The position numbers were made by a program, and so were the translations under genes. 64,000 nucleotides of DNA, taken from assembly GCF_000308575.1 (NCBI RefSeq), contig NZ_BAFZ01000089.1, positions 62,001 to 126,000 on the forward strand. The letters are read 5' to 3'. The stretch is from Nocardia exalbida NBRC 100660 (GTDB lineage: Bacteria; Actinomycetota; Actinomycetes; Mycobacteriales; Mycobacteriaceae). The notes under the pieces are model-generated. The model was not told the origin of the DNA. It saw only the letters and a list, made by a program, of their open reading frames with translations, and did not search any database. Of this stretch, positions 25,638-33,855 are shown one piece after another (the stretch's first letter is position 1; each line of letters opens with the position of its first letter).

Positions 25638-25664
25638 GCCCGGCATTTACCGCCGAGAATTAGC

Positions 25665-25698
25665 CCGGCGCCTACCGAAACCCAGCGGTAGGCGCCGG
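25665..25698. terminator. 13-bp hairpin, terminator of the Rpf gene
   Basis: CCGGCGCCTACCG (25665-25677) and CGGTAGGCGCCGG (25686-25698) form a perfect stem with an 8-nt loop, 7 bp past the Rpf stop codon on the minus strand. It would serve the convergent SDR transcript as well. Confidence 0.75.
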
Positions 25699-25705
25699 TG
25701 GCGCA

Positions 25706-26035
25706 TCAGAGGTAGGCGCCGCACACAGGCCAGGCGCCCGGACCCTGGGTCGCGAGCACGTTCTCGGCGACGCGGATCTGCTCTTCGCGGCTGGCGCCCG
25801 AGGGGCTGCCGGAGCCGCCGTTGGCCTCCCAGGTGCTCTGGGTGAACTGCAGGCCGCCGGCGAAGCCGTTACCGGTGTTGGTGGACCAGTTGCCACTGCT
25901 CTCGCACTGCGCGACAGCGTCCCAGTTGTGGGCCGACGCGGTGGCGGTCGAGAGACCGAACGGCACGGCGACGAAAGCGCCGATGGCCGCGGTGAAGCCG
26001 AGAACACGAGTGGTGAATTTACGGTTATGCGACAT
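25706..26035 (-). CDS. Resuscitation-promoting factor-like transglycosylase
   Basis: The 109-residue secreted protein consists of a signal peptide (hydrophobic core about residues 10-27, ending ATASA) and a single Rpf domain. The domain reads NWDAVAQCESSGNWSTNTG, GGLQFTQSTWEANGG and GPGAWPVCGAYL; the catalytic Glu is in CESSG and two Cys form the usual disulphide. Rpf proteins cleave peptidoglycan glycan strands during growth and resuscitation. This is a minimal form with no LysM, G5 or linker domain. The start is supported by AGGAAA just upstream. The next gene upstream is nearly 700 bp away. Confidence 0.92.
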   Translation of the reverse strand: MSHNRKFTTRVLGFTAAIGAFVAVPFGLSTATASAHNWDAVAQCESSGNWSTNTGNGFAGGLQFTQSTWEANGGSGSPSGASREEQIRVAENVLATQGPGAWPVCGAYL

Positions 26036-26720
26036 GAGATTTCCTGCCTGCGCCCACCGGCTCGGCGTACGTATATCGCCGCGCCCCTGTCCCCAGGAAG
26101 GTTGTGGACACTCGAACCGCGGGACAGGGTTTCCGGCGTTCTGCGATTCGAGCTCGATCTCGGTGTTGCCCCGAGCCGTCACCGACGTTAGCGGAGATGT
26201 CGCGGCAGATCACGTTCGAATAACGTGCCGCTACGTTTGACCCCTGGTCGAGACTCCCTGTCATTCCCGCAGGTCGATCGGCGGAAAATCCGCCATATCG
26301 AACGTGCGTAATGCTTCCGTTATGTGTTCGAGATCACGATTAGATCGTGAAACGAGTCGCATTTTCCCAGGTCCACGACTTGCGGTAGTAGGCAGACAAC
26401 CGTCGCGCTTGCCGCGCGGGCGGCTTCAGCGACCGAGTCGTTACCTTCCATATCCACCACTTTCCGCGCCGTGTCCGATGCGACGACGGCGCGGCGCGGA
26501 AGCGATCCGTGACCTGGATACGGGGTCTCCGCGCGTGCATCGCACGATCGCGGACGTGCTCACGCCGACCTCGCGAAAACGGCGCGGACCAGGCGTTATA
26601 GCCGTGGACCGTGGAGACGAGAGCGTCTTCGTCTCCACGGCCCCCGCCCAGGGACACACCAACGGTTCGCCACCCCGGCACGACGGCGGCCGGAACCATT
26701 GCCGTAGATAACGACTCGGA
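26036..26720. other. Gene-free 685-bp region upstream of the Rpf gene
   Basis: No frame here has recognisable protein similarity. On the minus strand the last 250 bp before the Rpf gene can fold: CCCTGTCC (26122-26129 read in reverse) pairs with GGACAGGG nearer the gene. Actinobacterial rpf genes often have long regulated leaders, including c-di-AMP (ydaO) riboswitches, but I could not match that consensus. A separate hairpin at 26608-26639 belongs to the gene on the far side. Confidence 0.4.
26608..26639 (-). terminator. Perfect 12-bp hairpin after the hotdog gene
   Basis: CCGTGGAGACGA (26608-26619) and TCGTCTCCACGG (26628-26639) form a stem with an 8-nt loop about 80 bp past the stop of the minus-strand hotdog gene. 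No T-tract follows. Confidence 0.55.
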
Positions 26721-27185
26721 CTACTTCCCGTGCGCCCGCAACTGGTAGAGCCCCTCGGTCTCCGCGACGACCACACCGTCGGCGTCGGTCACCACCGCAC
26801 GTAACGTGAAGTCGGCTTTGCCGTTCGCGGCCGCCTCTTCGCCGATGCGCGCGATCTCCTCCTCCGACAGCGTCGCCTCCGCGCGCACGTCGGTCTTGGC
26901 CGGCTTGCGGAAGAAGATGCGCAGATCCTTCACCAGCGGATAGAACGCCGAGTTGTCGAAGGTCGCGACCGCGATCGCGCCGCCGAGGATCTCGGCGACG
27001 GTGAACAGCACACCGGCGTACATCACGCCGAAGTGGTTGCCGTTGCCCTCGGCGGGCACCGAGGTCGCCGCGAAACCGCGGCGCACCTCCACCGCTTGCA
27101 CACCCATCTTGTGCGCGATCGGGATGGTGAATTCCAATGCCCCGTTGACGATGTCCTTGAACGGAGGAGTTTCGACGTCGCTCAT
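26721..27185 (-). CDS. Hotdog-fold thioesterase-like protein (YiiD_C/DUF4442 type)
   Basis: The 154-residue protein has the hotdog helix region NHFGVMYAGVLFTVAEILGGA and the strand run FYPLVKDLRIFFRKPAKTDV. These match the YiiD C-terminal/DUF4442 group of acyl-CoA-binding hotdog proteins. Enzymatic activity has not been shown for most members. It follows the acyl-CoA dehydrogenase on the same strand, with a hairpin between them, so they may be separate units in the same fatty-acid context. Confidence 0.75.
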   Translation of the reverse strand: MSDVETPPFKDIVNGALEFTIPIAHKMGVQAVEVRRGFAATSVPAEGNGNHFGVMYAGVLFTVAEILGGAIAVATFDNSAFYPLVKDLRIFFRKPAKTDVRAEATLSEEEIARIGEEAAANGKADFTLRAVVTDADGVVVAETEGLYQLRAHGK

Positions 27186-27293
27186 CGCAATCGTCCCTTC
27201 ACGCCGGAGGTGGCCAGCACCTCGTTGTCTCTGCCACGGCCACCTGGGTGGACCTCACCGAAGCGTAGGCCCCCGGGGTCCGCGCACCGACAA

Positions 27294-27316
27294 GGTGTTG
27301 GCGCCGCGCCAACACC
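27294..27316 (-). terminator. Hairpin after the acyl-CoA dehydrogenase
   Basis: GGTGTTGGC (27294-27302) and GCCAACACC (27308-27316), with one further inner pair, form a 10-bp stem with a CCG loop, 14 bp downstream of the minus-strand acyl-CoA dehydrogenase stop. Confidence 0.6.
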
Positions 27317-27329
27317 GTCGGTCACCCGA

Positions 27330-28475
27330 TCAGAGGCTGCGGGCGATGATCTCCTTCATGATCTCGTTGGTGCCGCCGTAGATCTTCTGCACCCGGCTGT
27401 CGGTCCACATCCGGGAGATCGGATATTCGGTCATGTAGCCGTAGCCGCCGTGCAGCTGGAGGCAGTCGTCGGCCACCGACATGGCGCGGTCGGTAGTCCA
27501 CCACTTGGCCATCGCGACGGTCGGGATGTCCAGTTCCCCGCGCAGATGCCGTGCGATGCAGTCGTCCAGGAAGACGCGGGCCACCCGGGTCTCGGTGGCC
27601 GCCTCGGCGAGGGTGAACTTGGTGTTCTGGAACGCGAACAGCGGCTTGCCGAAGGCGTGCCGCTCCTTCGTGTAGCGCAGCGTCACCTCCAGTGCGGCCT
27701 CCATCCCGGCCACCGACCCGACGGCGATGATCAGCCGCTCCTGCGGGAGCTGCTGCATCAGCTGGACGAAGCCCTGGCCTTCCTGCGTGCCGAGCAGGTT
27801 CGACACCGGAACCCGGACGTCCTCGAAGAACAGCTCGGAGGTGTCCTGCCCCTTCTGACCGACCTTGTCCAGCACCCGGCCGCGCCGGAAGCCCGGCCGG
27901 TCGGCCTCGACCAGAACCAGCGAGATGCCGCTCGCGCCCTCGCTGGTGTCGGTCTTGGCGACCACGATGATGAGGTCGGCCTGGCTGCCGTTGGTGATGA
28001 AGGTCTTGGAGCCGTTCACCACGTACTCGTCGCCATCGCGGATCGCCTTGGTCTTCACGTTCTGCAGGTCCGACCCCGTGCCGGGCTCGGTCATGGCGAT
28101 CGCGCCGACGACCTCACCGCTGGCCATCTTCGGCAGCCACTGGCGCTTCTGCTCTTCGGTGCCGTAGTGCAGCAGGTAGTGCGCGACGATGCCGCTGTGC
28201 AGCGTGGCGCCCCACGAGGTGTCGAACGCCTTGGCCTGCTCTTCGATGAGCACGGCCTCGTGCGCGAAGGTGCCGCCACCCCCGCCGTACTCCTCCGGGA
28301 TCGACGCGCACAGCAGGCCGAGCGCGCCCGCCTTGGTCCAGAAGTCACGGTCGACGTGGTGCTGCTCGATGAACTTGTCGATGTTCGGCGTCAACTCCTT
28401 CGCGAAGAACGAGCGGGCGAGCTCGCGCAGGGCGTCCAGGTCGTCGTCGAGCCAGGCGGACCGGTAGGTCGTCAT
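27330..28475 (-). CDS. Acyl-CoA dehydrogenase
   Basis: The 381-residue flavoprotein has the ACAD signatures AMTEPGTGSDLQ and QLHGGYGYMTEYPISR, the substrate-binding ERHAFGKPL, and the C-terminal IYGGTNEIMKEIIAR, with the catalytic Glu expected in YGGTNE. It introduces the 2,3-double bond into acyl-CoA. ATG 28475 is the start; the open frame upstream reads through the operator region. It is divergent from a TetR gene and two perfect palindromes lie in its promoter, so repression by that TetR protein is very likely. Confidence 0.9.
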   Translation of the reverse strand: MTTYRSAWLDDDLDALRELARSFFAKELTPNIDKFIEQHHVDRDFWTKAGALGLLCASIPEEYGGGGGTFAHEAVLIEEQAKAFDTSWGATLHSGIVAHYLLHYGTEEQKRQWLPKMASGEVVGAIAMTEPGTGSDLQNVKTKAIRDGDEYVVNGSKTFITNGSQADLIIVVAKTDTSEGASGISLVLVEADRPGFRRGRVLDKVGQKGQDTSELFFEDVRVPVSNLLGTQEGQGFVQLMQQLPQERLIIAVGSVAGMEAALEVTLRYTKERHAFGKPLFAFQNTKFTLAEAATETRVARVFLDDCIARHLRGELDIPTVAMAKWWTTDRAMSVADDCLQLHGGYGYMTEYPISRMWTDSRVQKIYGGTNEIMKEIIARSL

Positions 28476-28514
28476 CGGGTGTGTCCTTGCGAAAGTCTGA
28501 TACCGACAGTTACG

Positions 28515-28556
28515 GGTACAGTGTGTACCAATCGACTGCCGGGTACAAGGTGTACC
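28515..28556. promoter_or_regulatory. Tandem perfect palindromic operators
   Basis: Two 15-bp boxes share the form GGTACA-N3-TGTACC: 28515-28529 (centre GTG) and 28542-28556 (centre AGG). Both are perfect inverted repeats and their centres are 27 bp apart. They lie in the 112-bp gap between the divergent acyl-CoA dehydrogenase and TetR genes, and are the obvious binding sites for that TetR protein. Confidence 0.8.
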
Positions 28557-28587
28557 ACTCGATCGGACGACGGATACGCTGAGCCGC

Positions 28588-29259
28588 GTGGCACGACAAC
28601 CCTGGGTGGACACCGCCGACGCGCGACGGTCCACCAGCCACCGGCCAGGCCGGGACGAGCGTCGCCGCGCCATCGTGCAAGCCGCGATCGCGGCGATCGA
28701 GGAGGACGGTCCGCACGCGCTCACCGGCCGGATCGCCGATCGGGCCGGATTGGCCCGCACGCACGTCTACCGGCACTTCGCCAGCAAAGAGGAACTCGAC
28801 CTGGCGGTCGCCCGGCACGCGCACCGGGATCTCACCGAACGCATTCGCGCGCAACTGGCCGTGGACGGCACACCGCTGGACATCATCCGCGCGCCTTTGG
28901 CCCAGCACGTGCGGTGGGCCGCCGAGCATCCCAATCTCTATCGGTTCCTGGTCGGACGCGACTACCGGCGCGGCCGCAACGAGCCGCGCGTCGGCGGAAG
29001 CGCTTTCGCCGCCGAGATCTCCGCGGCGGCGGCACGCTACCTGCCGGATTTCGGGGCCGACCCACTGGCCGCGGACCGGGTGGTGGTCGCACTGCTCGGC
29101 TTGGTCGACGCCTCGGTGCGCTGGTGGCTGGAGCACCACGACACCACCGAGACCGCCCTCGTCGACCGCCTGACCACCGAGTGCTGGTTGCTCATCGACA
29201 ACCGCCTGCGCGATCTCGGCATCGCGATCGACCCGCGAAAACCACTGCCGGGCGACTGA
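28588..29259 (+). CDS. TetR family regulator of the acyl-CoA dehydrogenase
   Basis: The 223-residue protein has a TetR HTH with ALTGRIADRAGLARTHVYRHFASKEELD (about residues 47-74) preceded by a 25-residue Arg-rich tail. The C-terminal domain ends VDRLTTECWLLIDNRL, like regulators of acyl-CoA metabolism. GTG 28588 starts the visible domain. Its gene is divergent from acyl-CoA dehydrogenase, with paired operators between. An acyl-CoA ligand is likely but inferred. Confidence 0.86.
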   Translation: MARQPWVDTADARRSTSHRPGRDERRRAIVQAAIAAIEEDGPHALTGRIADRAGLARTHVYRHFASKEELDLAVARHAHRDLTERIRAQLAVDGTPLDIIRAPLAQHVRWAAEHPNLYRFLVGRDYRRGRNEPRVGGSAFAAEISAAAARYLPDFGADPLAADRVVVALLGLVDASVRWWLEHHDTTETALVDRLTTECWLLIDNRLRDLGIAIDPRKPLPGD

Positions 29260-29286
29260 ACCGGCACCTCGCGCGAGATCGCCTGG

Positions 29287-29853
29287 TCACCGTGCGGCGG
29301 GGACCACCTCGCGCGTGATGGCGTGCACGAAATCGGGGAGATCACCCGGGTTGCGCGAGGTGAGCAGCGTCCACCCGCCCTCGGGGGAGCGCACCGCCGC
29401 TTCGTCGACCCAGTCGCCGCCCGCGTTGACGATGTCGGCACGAAGCGAGAAGTACGAGGTCAGTGTCTTACCCGGCACCAACTCGGCGTTCACCAGCAGC
29501 CATGGGCCGTGACAGATCGCGGCGATGGGCTTGCCCGCGCCCGCGAACTCCTTGGCCAATTCGATCGCCCGGTCGGTGACCCGCAACTTATCCGCGTTCA
29601 CCGTGCCGCCGGGCACGACGAGCACGTCGAAATCGTCCACCGACACTTCGTGCAACGAGGCATCCGGCTGCACGACGACGTCTTTCTCCGTGTCGTGCTC
29701 ATACGTCTGCACCTCTTCCCGCTTCGGCGCGGCATGGGTGACCCGCGCGCCGCGCTTGCGCAGTTCGTCGCGCGGCACCAGCAGCTCGTCCCGCTCCACC
29801 CCCGTGTTCGAGGTGATGATCAGCACGCGCGTTCCATCCAATTGATCGGTCAT
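29287..29853 (-). CDS. DJ-1/PfpI family protein
   Basis: The 188-residue protein has the class I amidotransferase-like fold of PfpI/YhbO proteins: VLIITSNTGVERDELLVP, DVLVVPGGTVNADKLR, and the nucleophile elbow IAAICHGPWLLV with its Cys-His pair. These proteins are annotated as proteases or deglycases, and the activity of this one is open. It sits alone downstream of a MerR gene on the same strand. Confidence 0.87.
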   Translation of the reverse strand: MTDQLDGTRVLIITSNTGVERDELLVPRDELRKRGARVTHAAPKREEVQTYEHDTEKDVVVQPDASLHEVSVDDFDVLVVPGGTVNADKLRVTDRAIELAKEFAGAGKPIAAICHGPWLLVNAELVPGKTLTSYFSLRADIVNAGGDWVDEAAVRSPEGGWTLLTSRNPGDLPDFVHAITREVVPAAR

Positions 29854-29914
29854 GAGCGACTCTCCTTTCGCCTCGGATTGGTCCTCTTTTCCGGCATGCC
29901 GCGCGAAGGCCGGG

Positions 29915-30574
29915 CTAAACCTCGCCGGCGGCGCGGTCAGCGGCGTCTTCCGGCGGCAACAGCGTGCTGGAGAGATGCTCTTGGGCCAGCCTGCGCAGCG
30001 CGGCGAGCAGGGTGTCGCCCAGAATCGTTCCGACGATGGCGGTTTCGGTCATCCGTTCCAGGCCGGGTTGGTTGCGGACCAGGGCGATGTCGGTGGCGGC
30101 GATGGCTTCGCCCGCGCCCGCGTAGTCGTCCATCGCGGCGACCACGTCGTCGTGGCCGAGCATGCGCAGGGCGGCGCAGACGTCCACGAGGGTGCCGCGC
30201 GCCGGGCTGTCGTCGTGGATCCGCCAGCCGCGCCGGTCCAGCAGTGCCGCGACGTCCTGCGCGGCGGCCTCCCGCTGCTCGTCACCGACCTGCGACCTCC
30301 GCCCGCCCAGCGCGTACTGCACATGGCCGAGCGACTCCCGCGCCGACAGGCTGCCGCTGTCGAGCGCCGCGAGCAGTTCCTTCGCCGCTTCGATGGACAC
30401 ACCGCCGATGTCCACCAGCGCCCGGATCAACCGCAGCCTGCTGACGTGGGCGTCGCTGTATTCGGCCTGATTGCGATGGGTTCGCACACCGGAGGGCAAC
30501 AGCCCCTCGCGCACGTAGTACTTGATCGTCGCGGCGGGGACGCCGCTGGCGCGGCTGAGCTCGGCGATCCGCAT
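29915..30574 (-). CDS. MerR family transcriptional regulator
   Basis: The 219-residue protein starts with a MerR winged helix (MRIAELSRASGVPAATIKYY, then LLPSGVRTHRNQAEYSDAHV) and a dimerisation helix. The C-terminal 140 residues form a helical effector domain with no Cys cluster, so metal sensing is unlikely. It is divergent from a three-gene membrane operon whose promoter holds a MerR-type dyad in an 18-bp spacer. Confidence 0.88.
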   Translation of the reverse strand: MRIAELSRASGVPAATIKYYVREGLLPSGVRTHRNQAEYSDAHVSRLRLIRALVDIGGVSIEAAKELLAALDSGSLSARESLGHVQYALGGRRSQVGDEQREAAAQDVAALLDRRGWRIHDDSPARGTLVDVCAALRMLGHDDVVAAMDDYAGAGEAIAATDIALVRNQPGLERMTETAIVGTILGDTLLAALRRLAQEHLSSTLLPPEDAADRAAGEV

Positions 30575-30600
30575 CGGACTCCTCGGGCTGGGTCGGCTTC

Positions 30601-30660
30601 TTGACAGCAGATAGTACAGCTATCCATAATCGCTACTGATAGTAAAACTATCGATAGTTT
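30601..30660 (+). promoter_or_regulatory. MerR-type promoter with repeated GATAGTA-N3-CTATC operators
   Basis: TTGACA (30601-30606) and CATAAT (30625-30630) are separated by 18 bp, the long spacing favoured by MerR-controlled promoters. The spacer contains the 15-bp dyad GATAGTACAGCTATC (30610-30624). A second copy, GATAGTAAAACTATC, lies at 30638-30652, 28 bp further on, followed by a half site GATAGTTT (30653-30660). The first gene of the operon starts at 30685. Confidence 0.78.
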
Positions 30661-30684
30661 GAGTTCCTGAAAGGTCTACGTGTC

Positions 30685-31647
30685 GTGACCGCCCTTTTCC
30701 AGCGTTTCCCCGCACTCTCCTGGCATCGGCCGCTGATGCTGCTCGCCGTGGCGATGGCGCTGCTGGTCGTCTGGTCGATCGGGGGGATGATCGTCGACGA
30801 CCGCACCCTGACCGGGCTGCCGATCTGGGCCAAATCCGCCAAGTTCGCTCTTTCGGTGCTGATCTACGCCGTGACCTGGGCGTGGTTGCTCGCCCAGCTC
30901 ACTCGATGGCGGCGCATCGCCTGGTGGGCGGGGACGGTGGCGGCGCTCGGCCTGGCGGTGGAACTGATCGTCATCACCACCCAGATCGTGCGGGGGACGA
31001 CCAGCCACTTCAATTTCACGACGCCGTTGAACGCGGCGCTGTGGAACGTCATGGGTTCGTCCATCGTGGCGGTCTGGATCGCCACCCTCATCGCGTCGGC
31101 GGCGTTGTTCGCCGACCCGGCGGCCGACCCGGCCCGCAACGCGGCGATCCGGTACGGCGCCGCCCTCTCGCTCGCGGGCGCCGCACTGGGGATGCTGATG
31201 GTGCGGGCAACGCCCGAGCAGCGAGCGGCGGGCGGTTCGATCAGCGGCGCCCACACCGTCGGACTTGCCGACGGCGGCCCCGGACTGCCCCTGCTCGGCT
31301 GGAGCACGGCGGGCGGTGATCTGCGTGTCCCCCATTTTCTCGGAATGCACGCCCTGCAAGTGATTCCGCTGGTGCTACTCGCCCTCGAGTACGGTTCGCG
31401 GCGGATCCCGGCCTTACGCTCGGCGCAGACCAGGCGAACGCTCGTCGTGACCGCCGCGGCGACCTACGCGGCGCTGCTCACGGTGCTGACCTGGCAGGCA
31501 CTGCGCGGGCAGTCGGTGGTCCATCCCGACGCGGCCACCCTGGCGGCTTTCGCTGCGACCGCTCTCGGTGCGACGGCGTTCACGGCCACCGCGCTGCGAC
31601 CGAAACACATCGCGGCGCAGCGCTTCCCGGCAGGTGCGAACCGATGA
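30685..31647 (+). CDS. Uncharacterised polytopic membrane protein
   Basis: The 320-residue protein has about eight hydrophobic segments. Recognisable stretches are LPIWAKSAKFALSVLIYAVTWAW near residue 50 and DLRVPHFLGMHALQVIPLVLL near residue 215, the latter placing two His residues near a membrane face. I do not recognise a functional family. GTG 30685 starts at the end of the operator region, and the stop overlaps the ABA4-like gene by 4 bp. Confidence 0.8.
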   Translation: MTALFQRFPALSWHRPLMLLAVAMALLVVWSIGGMIVDDRTLTGLPIWAKSAKFALSVLIYAVTWAWLLAQLTRWRRIAWWAGTVAALGLAVELIVITTQIVRGTTSHFNFTTPLNAALWNVMGSSIVAVWIATLIASAALFADPAADPARNAAIRYGAALSLAGAALGMLMVRATPEQRAAGGSISGAHTVGLADGGPGLPLLGWSTAGGDLRVPHFLGMHALQVIPLVLLALEYGSRRIPALRSAQTRRTLVVTAAATYAALLTVLTWQALRGQSVVHPDAATLAAFAATALGATAFTATALRPKHIAAQRFPAGANR

Positions 31648-32090
31648 CGGAACTGCTCTTCGACCTCACCTTCTGGTTCGCGGCGCCGTTCTGGGCACTG
31701 ATGATCCTCGCGCCGACATGGCGGAGGACCGCCGCGCTCGTCGCCTCGCCGCTCATCTGCCTCCCGCCCCTGATCATCTACGCGGCCCTGGTCGTGCCCG
31801 AGTTCGGCGCGTTCGCCGCGGCGCTGATCCGTCCGGAGCTGTCCGGTCTGCGGGCGGTACTCGGGGAAAGTTCCGGGGCCGCGGCGGCATGGGCGCACTT
31901 CGTGGCCTTCGACCTGTTCCTCGGGCGCTGGATCTTCTCCGACAGCCGCACCCGCGGCCTGCCATCGCTGCTGATCAGCCCGCTGCTCGCGCTCACCATC
32001 CTCTTCGCGCCGCTCGGCGTCCTGCTCTACCTGCTCATCCGATTCACCACGACCCCGGCGCCCGGCCGGACCGTCCCCACGGAGGCATGA
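31644..32090 (+). CDS. ABA4-like (DUF4281) membrane protein
   Basis: The 148-residue protein has four membrane segments and the family signature WAHFVAFDLFLGRWIFSDSR followed by a final LFAPLGVLLYLLIRF helix. Plant ABA4 is needed for neoxanthin synthesis; bacterial members are uncharacterised. It overlaps both the preceding and the following genes, so the three membrane proteins are translationally coupled. Confidence 0.83.
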   Translation: MTELLFDLTFWFAAPFWALMILAPTWRRTAALVASPLICLPPLIIYAALVVPEFGAFAAALIRPELSGLRAVLGESSGAAAAWAHFVAFDLFLGRWIFSDSRTRGLPSLLISPLLALTILFAPLGVLLYLLIRFTTTPAPGRTVPTEA

Positions 32091-32662
32091 TGGAAACCCT
32101 CATCGTTCTGCTGACCACCCTGCTCGCGCTGCGCACGGCGGGGGCCCTCGGCGCGCGCCGGTTCGCCGCCTGGCCCACCTGCGCCGCCTACGCCCTCGGC
32201 GTGATGCTGATCATGACCGGCACAACGCATTTCCTGCCGGAGGCGTTCGCCGACTCCCCCGTTCCCACCCACGGCGATCTGCTCCCGATGGTGCCGCCGG
32301 TCGTCCCGTTCCCCGGCGCGATGGTCTACCTGACCGGTGTCCTGGAATTGCTCGGCGCGGCGGGCCTGTTCCGCACCCGCACCCGCCGGGCCGCGGGGCT
32401 CGGGCTCACCGCCCTGTTCGTCGTGATGCTGCCCGCCAACATCTACGCAGCCGTCTCCGACATCCCGTTCAACGGCGCACCCGCGACACCGCTGTGGGCA
32501 CGTATTCCGGAGCAGGCGCTGTACATCGGCGCGGCGCTGTGGGCGGCCGGTGTCCTGCGCTCCACCCGGCGAGATGACCGCGACCACGGCCTTGCAGCAG
32601 AGCGCTCCGGAGAACACAGTGGCCTGACGGCACAACGCCATACCGAATCCGCCTTAGATTGA
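32090..32662 (+). CDS. DoxX-like membrane protein
   Basis: The 190-residue protein has four helices with TGTTHFLPEAF, DLLPMVPPVVPFPGAMVYLTGVLELLGAAG and MLPANIYAAVSD, the same pattern as the DoxX-like protein at 9374. About 30 hydrophilic residues follow the last helix. ATG 32090 follows GGAGG (32081-32085) by 4 bp; ATG 32087 directly before it is possible. It is the last gene of the MerR-controlled operon. Confidence 0.8.
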   Translation: METLIVLLTTLLALRTAGALGARRFAAWPTCAAYALGVMLIMTGTTHFLPEAFADSPVPTHGDLLPMVPPVVPFPGAMVYLTGVLELLGAAGLFRTRTRRAAGLGLTALFVVMLPANIYAAVSDIPFNGAPATPLWARIPEQALYIGAALWAAGVLRSTRRDDRDHGLAAERSGEHSGLTAQRHTESALD

Positions 32663-32739
32663 CGGGTCATCGAAAAGTGTTGCTTTCGTAGTATTTCGAC
32701 TCGCGGATCGCCGAGAGACGTTACGGCGCAAGGAGTGCC

Positions 32740-33717
32740 GTGGCGGCGGATGGGTACACCGGAACAGTGAGTGCTTCTAAGTATTTGGGCGTGCTCGTCA
32801 GCGCGCTGGCGACCGCTGTCGCAGTGTCCGCCTTCGCCGTACACCCCGCCGCAGCCGAGGCGGCGCGCGCACACGTGGTCGGGCAGGTTCCGCTCGGCGG
32901 CTCGGTATCTCAGATCGACGTCTATTCGCCGTCCATGGATCGGGTGGTCACCAATCGGGTGATCCGTGCGGCGGGGGGCGGTCCGGCTCCCACGCTGTAT
33001 CTGCTCACCGGAATCGGCGGTGGGGTGGACGGGATCTCGTGGTGGGACGACACGGATGTGCGCGAGTTCTTCGCCGACAAGCGAGTCAATGTGGTGATGC
33101 CGGTCGGTGGCGCGTTCAGCATGTACACCGACTGGCGCGCCGACGATCCGGCGGTCGGACGAAACCGGTGGCAGACCTATCTGACCCGGGAACTTCCGCC
33201 GACCCTCGACGCCGAACTCGGGACGACCGGACGCAACGCGATCGCCGGGGTGTCGATGAGCGCAGGCTCCGCGATCGACCTCGCGATCCAGGCGCCCGCG
33301 GTGTACGACGCCGTGGCGGCCTACAGCGGGTGCCCGTGGGCCGCGGACGCCGCGGGCGCGGCGATGGTCACCGCGCAGGTCATCCGTGGCGGGGGCAACC
33401 CGGGCAACATGTGGGGATCGCCGGGCGACGCGCTCTGGCGGGCACACGACGCTTTCGCCAATGCGAGTGCGCTGGCCGGGAAAACCATCTTCTTGTCCGC
33501 CGCTTCGGGCACTCCGGGCGTGATAGATCGCGGCCTGCCCTTCCCGCCGATCGAGGCGATCGCGAGTTCCTGCACGGCGGCCTTCGCCGATCGTCTCGAG
33601 GAACTCGGGCTACCGGCGATTCACGTCAACCGCTCGGAGGGCTCGCACACTTGGGGGCAATTCGAGACCGACCTGCACGACTCCTGGCCGCACCTGGCCC
33701 CCGCCCTGGGCGCATAG
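32740..33717 (+). CDS. Antigen-85-like mycolyltransferase-family esterase
   Basis: The 325-residue secreted protein has a signal sequence (hydrophobic stretch about residues 17-35, ending AAA) and the alpha/beta-hydrolase core of mycolyltransferases: PTLYLLTGIGG, DWRADDPAVGRNRWQTYLTRELPP, the nucleophile Ser in IAGVSMSAGSAIDLA, and a C-terminal His in SEGSHTWGQFETDLHDSWP. Such proteins move mycolic acids onto trehalose or arabinogalactan in mycolata. GTG 32740 has AAGGAG at 4 bp; GTG 32767 is an alternative. It supports assignment of the host to the mycolic-acid actinobacteria. Confidence 0.86.
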   Translation: MAADGYTGTVSASKYLGVLVSALATAVAVSAFAVHPAAAEAARAHVVGQVPLGGSVSQIDVYSPSMDRVVTNRVIRAAGGGPAPTLYLLTGIGGGVDGISWWDDTDVREFFADKRVNVVMPVGGAFSMYTDWRADDPAVGRNRWQTYLTRELPPTLDAELGTTGRNAIAGVSMSAGSAIDLAIQAPAVYDAVAAYSGCPWAADAAGAAMVTAQVIRGGGNPGNMWGSPGDALWRAHDAFANASALAGKTIFLSAASGTPGVIDRGLPFPPIEAIASSCTAAFADRLEELGLPAIHVNRSEGSHTWGQFETDLHDSWPHLAPALGA

Positions 33718-33855
33718 GGGTTCTTTCAAGCCGTCGAGCGCTCCCCCTGCTACTCACAGGGCGGAGCCCCGACGACCCCCGTCTTGCCGGACAGCACGCG
33801 AGGCCGAACCCCGTCACGCCCCAGATCCGAGGCCGGGCAACGTTGTTCGACAGCG

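Noticed and set aside
26036..26300. c-di-AMP (ydaO) riboswitch before the Rpf gene
   Set aside because: The conserved blocks such as CCGACAGCTAACC are not present in order. Only scattered short resemblances were found.
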